Source: Obelidium mucronatum (Eukaryota > Chytridiomycota > Chytridiomycetes > Chytridiales > Chytriomycetaceae). From it: a stretch of 64,000 nt of DNA. Shown in pieces: positions 54,343-64,000 of the stretch. The translations under genes were made by a program, and so were the position numbers. Under the pieces are notes generated by a model. That model worked only from the letters and a program-made list of their open reading frames with translations. It ran no database searches and had not been told where the DNA came from. Position 1 is the first letter of the stretch, and each line of letters opens with the position of its first letter. The stretch covers positions 62,001-126,000 of the forward strand of contig JAIVFH010000010.1 of assembly GCA_025765595.1 (NCBI GenBank). The letters are read 5' to 3'.

Positions 54343-54869
54343 GTTGGCGGCTGATGTTGATGCTGGTATCGAATTGGTGCCCAAAAAATTGCTTTTTTGG
54401 TTTGATGCCCTGATGGGGAAATTTTCAATCTCCTTGAGATACCTCCCTCTTCACAAGCTGTTTGTCATTGGTGGAAATGAAAAACAATAAAGAGACTAAA
54501 TCAGTCATCCTATCGACTTTCTTTCTGTGTACATTCATTGTATCCAGTACTCACTTTTCCACTTTTTTTTTTGTTATCGCTGTCGCTTCGCTTCCATCTC
54601 CATCTTTCCATTTAGGGTTCGAGGAACAGCAATTTGGAGATCGGACCTTTTTTCAACCGAATGTGATGAATCATCACTATAAATCAATATGGTGTACACT
54701 TCTTAGATGTTTACGCCGAAAGTAAGAGATTTATCACCAAAGGCGGTATTCTCTTGGTTTATCTCTAACATTTACCCGTTTCTTTCAATCAACTCAGCGT
54801 TTTCATGTGCAACGGCATTGCTGTCTGAAATTCACTTTAAAATAGGTTTATAATTCTCCGAATCTTGGT
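54343..54869. other. Intergenic region, nothing recognised
   Basis: About 530 bp upstream of the PH-like gene and downstream of the Cys-rich copy B. Pyrimidine tracts near 54560-54600 are the only visible feature. Open frames here are short and lack protein-like composition. Confidence 0.6.
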
Positions 54870-55633
54870 TTATTTCCCCATATATTTTACTTGACGAATG
54901 CAAAAGCGCAGCAAATTTTCGGGAACATAAACTTCATAAGAGTCACCCCCCTTTCCAGATTTACCCCAGTCTGTTTCGCGAGCGCAACGAACGCAGAATA
55001 TTTCACCAAAGTACCAGTGTGCGTCGATAAAAAATGATTCCTTTTTGTTGCACACGAATCCACACTTCCAACAGTGCAACAGTGGCTGCCGCTTTTCATG
55101 GAGAACTCTGCAATCACGGCAGAATTTGGACGTGAAGAGTTTGCTGATTTCGTAGATGACGTCGTAAGGGAGTGATTTGGGAAGCAGTTCTATCTGTCGT
55201 ATCCCTCATTACCTCCCTCATTACTAACACTATCTAAGCCCCTATTTATTCCCACTTATTCTCTATCTCACATTATATTATCTGCCTTATCTATCTGTCT
55301 GTTATACTTATTTGATTTATTTGTGTGTAAGAATAATAAATTCCCAAAGTTCCAAAGGACGTCATCGTTCACTCCCCTCACTCCTCCTCCATACAATAAC
55401 AGACACCCCACTATCAAAACTGGAAGCACTTCAAGATCAGGTTTACACCAGCCCAGCTTGTTCCAGCTGGCCCATAGTTCTGGATCAGCATACTTGCCCA
55501 TCCAGACCTCATGTAACGGTCTATTCGCTGTTTTCTTTGCGACAGTAGACTGCACTGCTTCCTGCCTCATACTATTCACTCCGCGCACTCTTTTACGGCG
55601 TTCTACGAGTGTCCAGCCTTGAGATTCATTCAT
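54870..55633 (-). CDS. Cys-rich zinc-binding-type protein, copy B, with gained intron
   Basis: Exon 1 55412-55633 and exon 2 54870-55193 join in phase to 181 aa. The protein starts MNESQGWTLVERRKRVRG and follows copy A (29669-30274) closely: LWASWNKLGWCKPDLEVLPVL, then ELLPKSLPYDVIYEISKLF, FCRDCRVLHEKRQPLLHCWK, CGFVC and FCVRCARETDWG. The C-terminus is shorter than in copy A and lacks the CGCSAC pair. The coding sequence is interrupted by 218 bp absent from copy A, bounded by GT and AG and by a GATAG direct repeat. Removing it restores VLPVL-I-IELLP. No function is known. A homologous leader of about 60 bp precedes both start codons, so the duplication included the promoter side. Confidence 0.72.
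55194..55411 (-). other. 218-bp inserted intron with 5-bp direct repeats
   Basis: In sense, the segment starts GTGGGGTGTCTG and ends GACAG. The pentamer GATAG occurs at both insertion borders, once in exon 1 sequence and once at the exon 2 edge. It is the longest intron of the small genes here and contains repeats of the type AGATAGATAAG / GATAATATAATG. Confidence 0.6.
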
Positions 55634-55903
55634 GATAATGGTGTTTCTGAAAGTAGTAAAAACTGCACACTTGACCACAAGTTTTTATCCACCAAAATAT
55701 GGAAAAATGTGGAAATCTTAGACTCTATCAGCAAATAAATAGCCATTCTCGCAGCGTTCTAGTAATTCAGGTTCTAAATTTCCGAGTCGAGAAGCGTCCA
55801 CCGTCTTCTGTATGGCGCTTCCCATCAGTGTCTCTACGGTACATGTCTTCTACGTAGTTTGTACCGCTTTTCTCTGCCGCCATTCCAATATCTAAGCCGT
55901 TTA

Positions 55904-57572
55904 TTAAATAATCTGCCTCACATTGATATTGATTCGAGTTGTCGACAAGAATGAAGCAAAGACTGGCCAATCTTTATCGTCATCATTCTGATTTCGTGAA
56001 AGATGTGCCGGTAAAGAATTGGATAAGATTCTTGGAACTCCGTGAAACACTTTCCGAGACGGTCCAGACATTACAATAATGTCACCACTTCGCAAGACAA
56101 ATGAGATGGGGAGCGGATCTCGATCTTCACGCGATTCTGTTCCAATTACAATGATGCAAGAGTGCCCGAGGCTGCGAAAATGAATTGCTCTTGGTTAGAG
56201 TTGTTTTTCTTTCGATGAATACCACAACACACCTAAAACTAACAAGTGGCGCATCCATATTCACTTCACTTCGATCTTGATGTCCCATCAAGGCATCAGA
56301 CATTTGATAAAAGTTAACAATGCCAGCTTCAGATTTGTATTCCTTCTTCGAATATCCCGTCAGCTCCTCCACACTTCCGATAACTGCTCGAGTCATTTCA
56401 TCCAGCTCAGGAGGGAATTGCACAGGTCTATCCATGTGATACTTTTTCTTTGTCCAATTGTACTGCCTGATTTCAGATTTAGTTTTCTACAACTTAAATA
56501 ACAAATAAAAAACAGCTTACCATCCAAGAGAAGACCATCTCCATTTCTTAATAAGTGCAGATACTGGAAGCGGTTGCAATAATGGTGTGACTGTCGTCGG
56601 CGGGTCAATCTTTTCAGGTACAATTGGAATCGAATCTCCAACAACAGGGGCGGCGTTAGCTGCTGCGGATTTAAAAGCATCTACATCCACAACAACTTCT
56701 TCTTTATCTTTCGCGTTCCCGCATCCTGATTTCATGAGCGTTTTCAAGTTGCTTCCCACCGTTGTTTTCGGTGTTGCACAAGAACCACATGATGCAACAA
56801 CACGCTCCGTTTTGACTTTTTTTGCAATACCTTCCTTCTCACTCTTCACAACAACTTGACCTGGATCCTCCTCTTCATCATCGGTATACGCTTCCATCCC
56901 ACCCAACCCAACCCTCCTCTCAACCACAGTATCCATCAAACTACCGCCTTGTTGCCGCATCTTCCATTCACGTTCATATACACTCCATAAACCTTTCGCT
57001 TCTTCAATCACGTAATGCGTGTCCAGGTTTGTCACATTCGGTCGACACGTCCATTCCCGTAAACACTTTTTGACCATTGTTTTTTGAGTTTCGGGGCTAA
57101 TTGCTTTGGGAATGTAGATGAGGCCTGGGTGCGTCGGAAAGAGAAGAGCCGGAATCGTAGGAGATCCTTCGTCCCCAGCACCACCACCGTTGCTGCCCTC
57201 TTCAGCGCGAGGAAACAGCCGCGGATCCAATTGCGGAATTTGAATCAATTTTGGCACCGCTGACGGCGGTAACGGTGGATCGGATTCGACCGGGTCCTTG
57301 GATAAGTAGTTTAGCGGGTCAATAAACCGGGATAGGATCGAATCAGGCAGGTCCGGCAGGTTTGAGGATTCGGGTTCGAGGATATGTGTGTATGCTTCTT
57401 TGGTGTTTTGTTTTCGTTTGAAGGCTCGTTCAAAGACTCGGAAGGGTGTTGTGTTTGGATGTGTTGGGTCATCGACTTTTTTTCGTGTATTTGTAGGTTT
57501 TTTTTAGCTTTTCGTTGAGCTGCATTGTGTTTTTTTACCTGGCAGAGGGACGAACTTGTTCTTGCGGCCCAT
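55904..57572 (-). CDS. ALKBH1-type Fe(II)/2-oxoglutarate dioxygenase
   Basis: Four exons (57539-57572, 56521-57475, 56233-56466, 55904-56171) give 496 aa with clean phases. It opens MGRKNKFVPLPG. A 250-residue N-terminal region contains LIYIPKAISPETQKTMVKKC and CRPNVTNLDTHY plus acidic inserts. The catalytic double-stranded beta-helix has KKWRWSSLGWQYNWT, EAGIVNFYQMSDALMGHQDRSE (the HxD iron ligands), SFSLGHSCIIVIG, LRSGDIIVMSGPSRKVFHGV (distal His) and TTRININVRQ (2-oxoglutarate-binding arginines). ALKBH1 proteins demethylate tRNA or DNA bases. The N-terminus is longer than in animals because of disordered inserts. All catalytic residues seen are intact. Confidence 0.9.
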
Positions 57573-57764
57573 TTTATATTTTTATAAAAAAAAAAATGAA
57601 ACGAAGAATTAGAAAAGATATCTTCCTGAATGTTCTCATATTCAAATTTAAACTTAGTTTCTGTTCAACGTTCTTTTACGAGATGATTAAAGGACAAGGT
57701 TCGATTGACGGTCCAAAAAGAAATACAAAATAGTGGAAAATAATTAAACGAATCTTCAATAGAA

Positions 57765-58822
57765 ATGAACCCCGATTGCCAAAGTCTCAGCACCTCATTC
57801 CCGAGCATTTTCAACGCCTCTCTTACCTTACCTGGAGGACTTAACGTTGCCACCAGTTGCTGCTCGATCCCATTCCAGCAAGATCTGCGCTTTATCACAT
57901 GCACTGGTGATGGATGGGTTAAGACATTGTGAGTAACCAGTAACCAACCAGCAGCATATGATTACAATTGTATTTGCATTTAAAAAGTCAAAAACGCAAC
58001 AGAGGTCTCACCAAAGCCAATCTTCGTGAGTTCTGGCAACAGTGAGTGAGAAAATTTTAAAGTGCTCAACTGTTTTTTGATTGATATCAATCCCACGTCT
58101 TCCAGAACAGGGTCGACGCTTGAATACTTGGAAGCCACTTTTTCACCTTCTATTGGTAACTTGACGAATCTAGAAGCACTGTATGTTAAAAACTCATGTG
58201 CCTTTTTTTTTTGTCCACTGATGACTTTCTTTTTATAGAACCATTCGCGGACATGCTTACTTTACGGGATCAATACCGTCAGAATTATCGCGCTTGAAGA
58301 AGCTCACTTTATTGTTAGTTTTTCCCACTTTGTTTTCGGTTCTAACAGCAATTCGAAAAACAAAGGGATCTCTCCAACAACAACCTCAAGGGTCCTGTAC
58401 CAACTGAGCTCGCAAATAATCTAGTATCTTCTGGTGGTCAAATCCAACAGATCTATCTGAACAACAATCAACTCAATGGACCTTTACCGTTCAACAACTC
58501 TACAGTGTCCAGAACGGATAGAAACTGCTTTGATAACCAAAACGTGTTCAACAAGAGTCTTTCATGTGGCGGAAAAGTGTGGTGTGCCGCGGATAGTGCA
58601 TGCAGTGGAAAGTCAGAAGTTTGTGATGTTGCCACAAACACGTGTGTGGTTCCCGATGGGCCGAACAGTTCGGGGATTCCTTCTTTTGTCTTCTGGCTTG
58701 CTTCTCTTGTTGCGGTTTTGACATGTGTTGGACCTGTTGTTGCATGTTGGTGGTGTCGGAGAACAGGAAGGCAGAAACAAGCCATCAACCACAGTATTCA
58801 GTTACAAGAAGTCAAAGCATAA
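57765..58822 (+). CDS. LRR transmembrane protein, plus-strand copy
   Basis: Five exons (57765-57928, 58003-58041, 58106-58180, 58239-58313, 58366-58822) give 269 aa. Each of the four introns splits a codon after its second base (phase 2) and falls at an LRR boundary. N-terminal CxxL..CC caps (DCQSLSTSFPSIFNASL; ATSCCSIPF) lead to LRRs (LEATFSPSIGNLTNLEAL; FTGSIPSELSRLKKL; LDLSNNNLKGPVPTEL; YLNNNQLNGPLPF), a Cys-rich stalk (CFDNQNVFNKSLSCGGKVWC), a transmembrane helix (FVFWLASLVAVLTCVGPVVAC) and a short basic tail. This resembles plant receptor-like proteins without kinase. No signal peptide precedes the ATG; a short leader exon may be missing. It is tail to tail with its paralogue. Confidence 0.8.
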
Positions 58823-58873
58823 AGATATATGTGTGCCCCCATTTTTATTTATCACAGTCATAGTTCTTTTTTT

Positions 58874-59912
58874 CTAAATCTTGTGGGAGTCGGTTGTTTC
58901 CATCTTCCGTTGTTGTTGCCGTCGATAACAACACCAACCAAATCCCACACAAATCACGCAACCAGCAATCGATCCTCCAATAATAAGACCAAGTAGTAAT
59001 CCTCCAATATTCCCCATAGAACTGTACGGGATTTCGACACATGTGTTTTCACCAACATTGCAAGTCACGTAACCAAATTTGCCAGACCGGTAGCAATCTC
59101 CATCAGTATAACACCACACTTTCCCATCACATGAAAGACTCTTGTTGAATGGATTTTGATCGTCAAAACAGTTGCGATCTATTCCTGACGTGGAGCTGTT
59201 TCTGAATGGGATCGGTCCTGTTAACCGGTTGTTTGTTATGGTGATATTCCGGAATTGGCCCGCTGAAAATAATGCGGTAAGTTCGTGAGGAAATGGTCCA
59301 ATGAGGTTATTATTTGAAATATCTCTGTTTTTTTGCGAAGTTAATAATATGACACTTAAGTTGTTCAATCCAGACTTACAAAACCGAAAGCTTTGTTAAA
59401 CGAGCCAGTTCCGATGGAATGAAGCCACTGAGTCGAGAATCTCGGATAGTCCTATTTAGTCGGTCAGAATAATTGTAGTTTCATGTTCCTCTCTTCGTAC
59501 AGGCTTTCCAAATTCTTAAGCTGGCCAAGCATTGGAGAAATAGTACCCTCTAGCATGTTCAAGTTTGACCCAGTTCTAAAGTACTTTTCTTTCAGTAATG
59601 GTGCTCGTGCAGCAAGAGTGGCATGAGATGATTCTTACAAACGCCTGAACTGGCTTAAGTTTTCACTTGTGAGGCTTCTATTGTGATAAGATACAGAGAT
59701 TAAGAAACAGGTGAATGCCGTGCAAGAACTGTTGAAACTGTTGCATACAGGATAGCAACCGACCCTTGTGGGCCGTCGCAAGCGATCATGGAAGAGTCCC
59801 CATAGATTGGAATAGAGCAGCAGTCATTGACTACGTTCAACCCATCGGGTAACGACAGCGACGAGTTGAAGATGGTTGGCAGTGCACTAGACAGGGTTTT
59901 ACAATCATTCAT
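58874..59912 (-). CDS. LRR transmembrane protein, minus-strand paralogue
   Basis: Five exons (59749-59912, 59639-59677, 59501-59575, 59380-59451, 58874-59324) with sizes 164, 39, 75, 72 and 451 nt, matching the plus-strand copy's 164, 39, 75, 75 and 457, and the same intron phases. It gives 266 aa. It opens MNDCKTLSSALPTIFNSSLS, has LRRs (LEGTISPMLGQLKNLESL; SGFIPSELARLTKL; DISNNNLIGPFPHEL), the same stalk (CFDDQNPFNKSLSCDGKVWC) and a Gly-rich transmembrane helix (IGGLLLGLIIGGSIAGCVIC). The two stops are 51 bp apart, so the pair is an inverted duplication sharing a 3' region. It is divergent from the Pol I gene over 179 bp. Confidence 0.8.
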
Positions 59913-60091
59913 TCGAGAACAACTTATGAATATTTTCAACCAATTTGTGAAACAATCCTTTCTTTTTTTCTTAACTTATTATTGCTGACGTTTTAATAGT
60001 TAGACTTCCGTTAACGCATTCGTTTCAATAGTGTCGTCTAATAATAAAGACTCCACTTTTTTTCTTTTTTCTTTGTGATTTTTTTCATAAA

Positions 60092-63000
60092 ATGTCGACG
60101 AAAGAAAACACGCACTTCAACACTGTTTTCCGCCAGAAGCAGGCGATAAAACCATCGAATGGAAAGCCGCATCATGCTCGAACTGCTGCTCTGTCTGCCC
60201 CGCATGTGCAATCATACAACTCAATGTTTTCCTTTGGAGGTCCCAATTCAGACGGCCTGCTTGATCGGGCTGTTAACGATATTCCAAGGAAAGTCATATT
60301 CAGCGGAAATCTTCTCGAACCTGGCTCGGATGTTAAAAAGATGACGAAGCTCGAGTGTGAGTTTTTTTTTGGGCATACTTTTGGGCTTTGGTTTTTTTAA
60401 TGACCGATATTCTAGTGTGGTGGTCAAATGTTCTTGTTGGAAAGCCGCAAATTGATTCTTCAAAAGGGGCAGTTCCAATCACGCTTTATCCGTCAGAGTG
60501 CAGGGAGCGTGGGGTCTCGTACAAGGTAAACATAACACAAAAAAAAGAACGCAACCAGTTTTTAATATTCATAAACCGCAGGCTAAAATGCAAGCGAGAC
60601 TCAACTGGTCCATTAATGGCGGTCCAGTTCAACACGAATTCCGAAGTTTGGGATATCTCCCAATCATGGTTCGATCGAGCAGATGCAATATTGAATCAGA
60701 TTCACCTGCAGACCTTGTGAAACATAAGGAAGATCCAGCAGAGTTTGGTGGATATTTTATTACAAATGGAATTGAGCGTCTTGTGCGTTTGCTGATTGTC
60801 CCGCGTCGAAACCATCCAATCGCCCTTCTCAGACCTAGTTTTCAAAACAGAGGACCCACTTATTCCGTTTACGGTGTGGCGATTCGGTCTGTGAGAGATG
60901 ATATGTCGTCTCAGTCAATGACGTTGCACTTATTTGACGGATGGCGCATTGAACCTTCGTTTCTCATACCGAAAGAGCGAATACATGGTTCCAGTTTTGT
61001 TGATTCTCAGAGCTCTTCAAGAAACTTCGGATCGCGACCTGTTTATGAGAATTACTCAAGGCAAGACGGGCAACACGTTTTTGACCGATCGTGTTGAATT
61101 ACTTTTACGTGGATTCCAGAGCTTGTCGGTTCATTCAAAGGACGAATGTCGCGGCTATATTGGATCCAAATTTCATGTCATGTTGGATGCTCCAGAAGAT
61201 TCTACCGACTTGGATGTTGGTATTGAGTTTTTGAAGCGAATTGTTTTGGTTCACTTGAAGACCGATCAGCAGAAATTTGACATGCTCATGTAAGACAAAC
61301 ACATAGCTGTCTGCTGATTTTCAGCTTCTAATTTCAATACTTAGTTTCATGATTCAAAAACTTTACTCTCTTGTTGCTGGCGAATGTGCCGTGGATAACC
61401 CCGATTCTCCACAACACCAAGAAGTTCTGCTTTGTGGTCACTTGTTTAACTCCATTTTGAAGGTTAGCTATCTCATTTAATGGCTTTGGAGAAACGCAGT
61501 GGTCCTTACTCCGGTATTAGGAAAAAATTGCAGATGTTTTAGACGGTCTTGCCATTCAAATCAAAACTGACATAAGAAGATTTCCCGCTACGGTTGATTT
61601 CACAGACAGTTAAGTTGAACGGTCGCTTTTAGCCACATCTGATACCTCTATCCATTTTTCAACAGAAAAATACCTTTCTAAAGTCTTTGGAAAAGTCAGT
61701 TCCGACATTGGAAAACGAATGGAGCACTTTTTGTCGACTGGTAACCTTGTCAGTAACTCTGGTTTGGATTTGCAACAAGTACGTTCGGAATCAAAATTCA
61801 GAGAGAGGAAAAAATGGACGAATAACGCCTTTAAAAATTACAGACATCCGGTTACACCATCGTAGCTGAAAAATTGAACTGGTTCCGTTATCTATCGCAT
61901 TTTGGTTCCATCCATAGAGGAGCTTTCTTTGCCGAATTAAAGACCACTACTGTACGAAAGCTTCTTCCCGAAGCATGGGGATTCCTTTGTCCTGTCCATA
62001 CACCTGATGGTGGGCCCTGTGGTCTGTTGAACCATTTAAGTCACACCTGCAGAATCATCACAAATCAGTTGGATGTTTCTGGAATCCCCGCTCTCGTTGC
62101 AAGTTTGGGGGTTGGGCAAATGAGTGGAATGGGACCTAAGGAAGTAGAAACGGAAACATCAAACGGCTCCACACAAGCGTCATCAGAAGATGCTGCTGAC
62201 GTGGATCCTCGAATCTCAAGAAAACTAATGGAAAGCACAATCCTTTCTGTCCAATTGGACGGTTGTGTCATTGGATACTGTACTGCTGCTACTGCGCGCC
62301 GGGTTGCAGATACACTTCGGTACTGGAAAGTTCAAGGAGAGAACAATGTTCCTCTGGATCTGGAAATTGGATTTGTTCCACCTTCGAAAGGTGGACAATA
62401 TCCTGGCCTTTTATGTTCAGTACTGCTGCCCGTATGATGCGACCTGTGACCTACCTTCCCAACAACAAGACAGATATGGTTGGATCGTTTGAACAAGTGT
62501 ATATGGACATTGCCTGTGTGAAGGAAGATATTGTTGCTGGTGATTACGACTCACATTGAATTGCATCCCAACAAGTATTTTGAGTGTTGTTGCCAACCTG
62601 ACACCATTTTCAGATTTCAACCAATCCCCGAGAAATATGTATCAATGCCAGGTATTGTCGCTTTGTGATCTGATACTCCTATGTACTTACTACTTACTTC
62701 TGATGTAGATGGGTAAACAATCCATGGGTAACCCCTGTTCATAACTTCCCTAATCGTACCGACAACAAGCTGTATCGTCTTCCAAACATGGCCAGTCTCC
62801 TATTGTGCGTACCAGCATCTATTTAATGAATACTGGAATGGACGAGTATCCGAATGGAATGAACGCCGTAGTCGCGGTTATCGCTTACACTGGTTACGAT
62901 ATGGAAGATGCTTCGATTCTGTCCAAATCCTCTCATGAGCGAGGATATGGATATGGAACCGTGTATAAGAGTGAATTTATTGATTTGGGTGAAAAGCAAC

Positions 63001-64000
63001 GAAGATCAGCCACTGGTGGCAAACCACACTTACACTTTGGCCTCTTTGGTCCCAAGGGAGAGTCATCTTTCATCAAAAAAGACCAATTGGACAAGCTACT
63101 TGTCATTTATTGATGTTGATGGGTTGCCCAAAGTTGGAATCAAATTGAGCGATGGAGAGCCACTTTACGCTTATTATAATGACATTGATGGGCAAGTTAC
63201 TGTGGTGAAATTCAAAGGATTCGAAAGCGCATATGTAGATGAAGTTCGGCTGATAGGTTTGTAGTTTTGAATCCTGTTTACTTGGTTTACTGACTTGAAC
63301 GATAGGCACCGACGATGGCTCCCAAGAGCTTCAGAAAATCCACATTAAATTCCGAATTCAGCGTCCACCTGTCATTGGAGATAAGTTCTCTTCACGACAC
63401 GGACAAAAGGGAGTCATCTCACAGAAATGGCCAACAATCGACATGCCATTCTCCGAATCTGGAATTGTCCCAGACGTTATCATCAACCCACACGCTTTCC
63501 CGTCTCGTATGACGATTGGAATGTTTGTTGAGAGTCTTGCAGGAAAATCAGGAGCTCTTCACGGACATGCACAAGACGCAACGCCATTCCAATTTAATGA
63601 AGACCACGCCTGCCGCTGACTTTTTCGGTAAAGAACTTGCAAGCGCTGGATTCAACTACCATGGAAACGAACCAATGTACAGTGGAATCACGGGCCAGGA
63701 GTTCAAGGCGGATATCTACATTGGAGTAGTCTACTACCAGCGTCTGCGTCACATGGTGTCCGACAAGTACCAAGTGCGTACAACTGGACCCATTCACAAC
63801 CTCACACATCAGCCAATTAAAGGTCGTAAACGGTTTGGTGGTATCCGTTTGGGAGAAATGGAACGTGATTCTTTGCTAGCGCATGGTGTCAGTTTCATTC
63901 TTCAGGATCGGTTGATGAACTGTTCAGATTATTCTCAGTGTCACGTGTGTAGGCTATGTGGATCTATTCTAGTCCAATTGCAATTAGCGGAAAGTTTGGG
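60092..64000 (+). CDS. RPA2: RNA polymerase I second-largest subunit, runs off window, frameshifted
   Basis: Exons 60092-60356, 60416-60525, 60582-61289, 61345-61462, 61521-61608, 61666-61778, 61844-62651, 62709-63256 and 63306 onward. It starts [17 protein letters not shown]. Family marks: [113 protein letters not shown] and the zinc site CHVCRLCG. The Pol I rather than Pol II/III assignment rests on [12 protein letters not shown] and [12 protein letters not shown]. One-base shifts occur near 60930, 62410, 62540, 62580, 62732, 62790, 63100 and 63610, each between intact conserved segments. The C-terminus lies outside the window. Confidence 0.88.

Noticed and set aside
60092..64000. Calling RPA2 a decayed pseudogene
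   Set aside because: Eight frame shifts are present, but no substitution damage: catalytic and zinc motifs are intact and splice sites are good. Error in the sequence is more economical until reads are checked.

Overview
The window is nuclear DNA of a eukaryote, most probably a zoosporic (chytrid-type) fungus. This is inferred from short spliceosomal introns (mostly 43-100 nt, GT..AG), very short intergenic gaps, a fungal-style Ste11 MAPKKK, hybrid histidine kinases, a cyclic-nucleotide-type K+ channel and an expansion of F-box proteins carrying plant-type leucine-rich repeats (LRRs). No rRNA, tRNA, CRISPR array or transposase was recognised. I could not run any search, so names rest on motifs read by eye.

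Layout. 0-4 kb: two F-box/LRR paralogues and a ubiquitin-like-domain protein with a 40-bp homopolymer between. 4-6 kb: ERV46/ERGIC3 cargo receptor. 6-19 kb: three large minus-strand signalling genes in tandem: a SAM/RA-like/Ste11-type MAPKKK, an F-BAR/PH/C2/RasGAP protein and a six-TM K+ channel with a cyclic-nucleotide-binding domain. 18.7-27.6 kb: a DUF1764-like protein, a C2H2 protein, an unassigned nuclear-type protein, a PH-like protein, a seven-TM protein and a third F-box/LRR gene. 27.7-30.9 kb: a cytochrome P450, a Cys-rich protein and a small hypothetical. 31-37.4 kb: a tandem run of four diverged PH-like proteins sharing an NGPF motif or an N-terminal motif; two more relatives lie at 23-25 and 53-54 kb. 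37.6-47 kb: a TDP1-like DNA repair enzyme with a RanBP2-type finger, a single-pass receptor with a cytoplasmic SAM domain, an unassigned gene, an NB-ARC/TPR protein and a Derlin. 47-53 kb: one very long hybrid histidine kinase with a degenerate first module and an intact second one. 54-64 kb: a paralogue of the Cys-rich protein with a gained intron, an ALKBH1-type dioxygenase, an inverted pair of LRR membrane proteins and the RNA polymerase I second-largest subunit, which runs off the end.

Two properties cut across the window. First, many conserved genes are broken by single-base shifts while the amino-acid sequence on both sides stays intact, often at 3-8 base homopolymers. They are densest in the Pol I, NB-ARC, TDP1 and histidine-kinase genes and absent from other long genes. 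Sequencing or assembly error is the simplest explanation, and they should be checked before anything is called a pseudogene. Second, at least six genes have a very GC-rich island of 300-550 bp at or near their 5' end inside otherwise balanced DNA.

Functionally the region mixes housekeeping (ERV46, Derlin, Pol I, ALKBH1, TDP1) with an unusually dense set of signalling proteins (Ras-linked MAPKKK, RasGAP, K+ channel, hybrid histidine kinase, SAM receptor, PH-like family). Exon coordinates were worked out by hand and may be off by a base or two.
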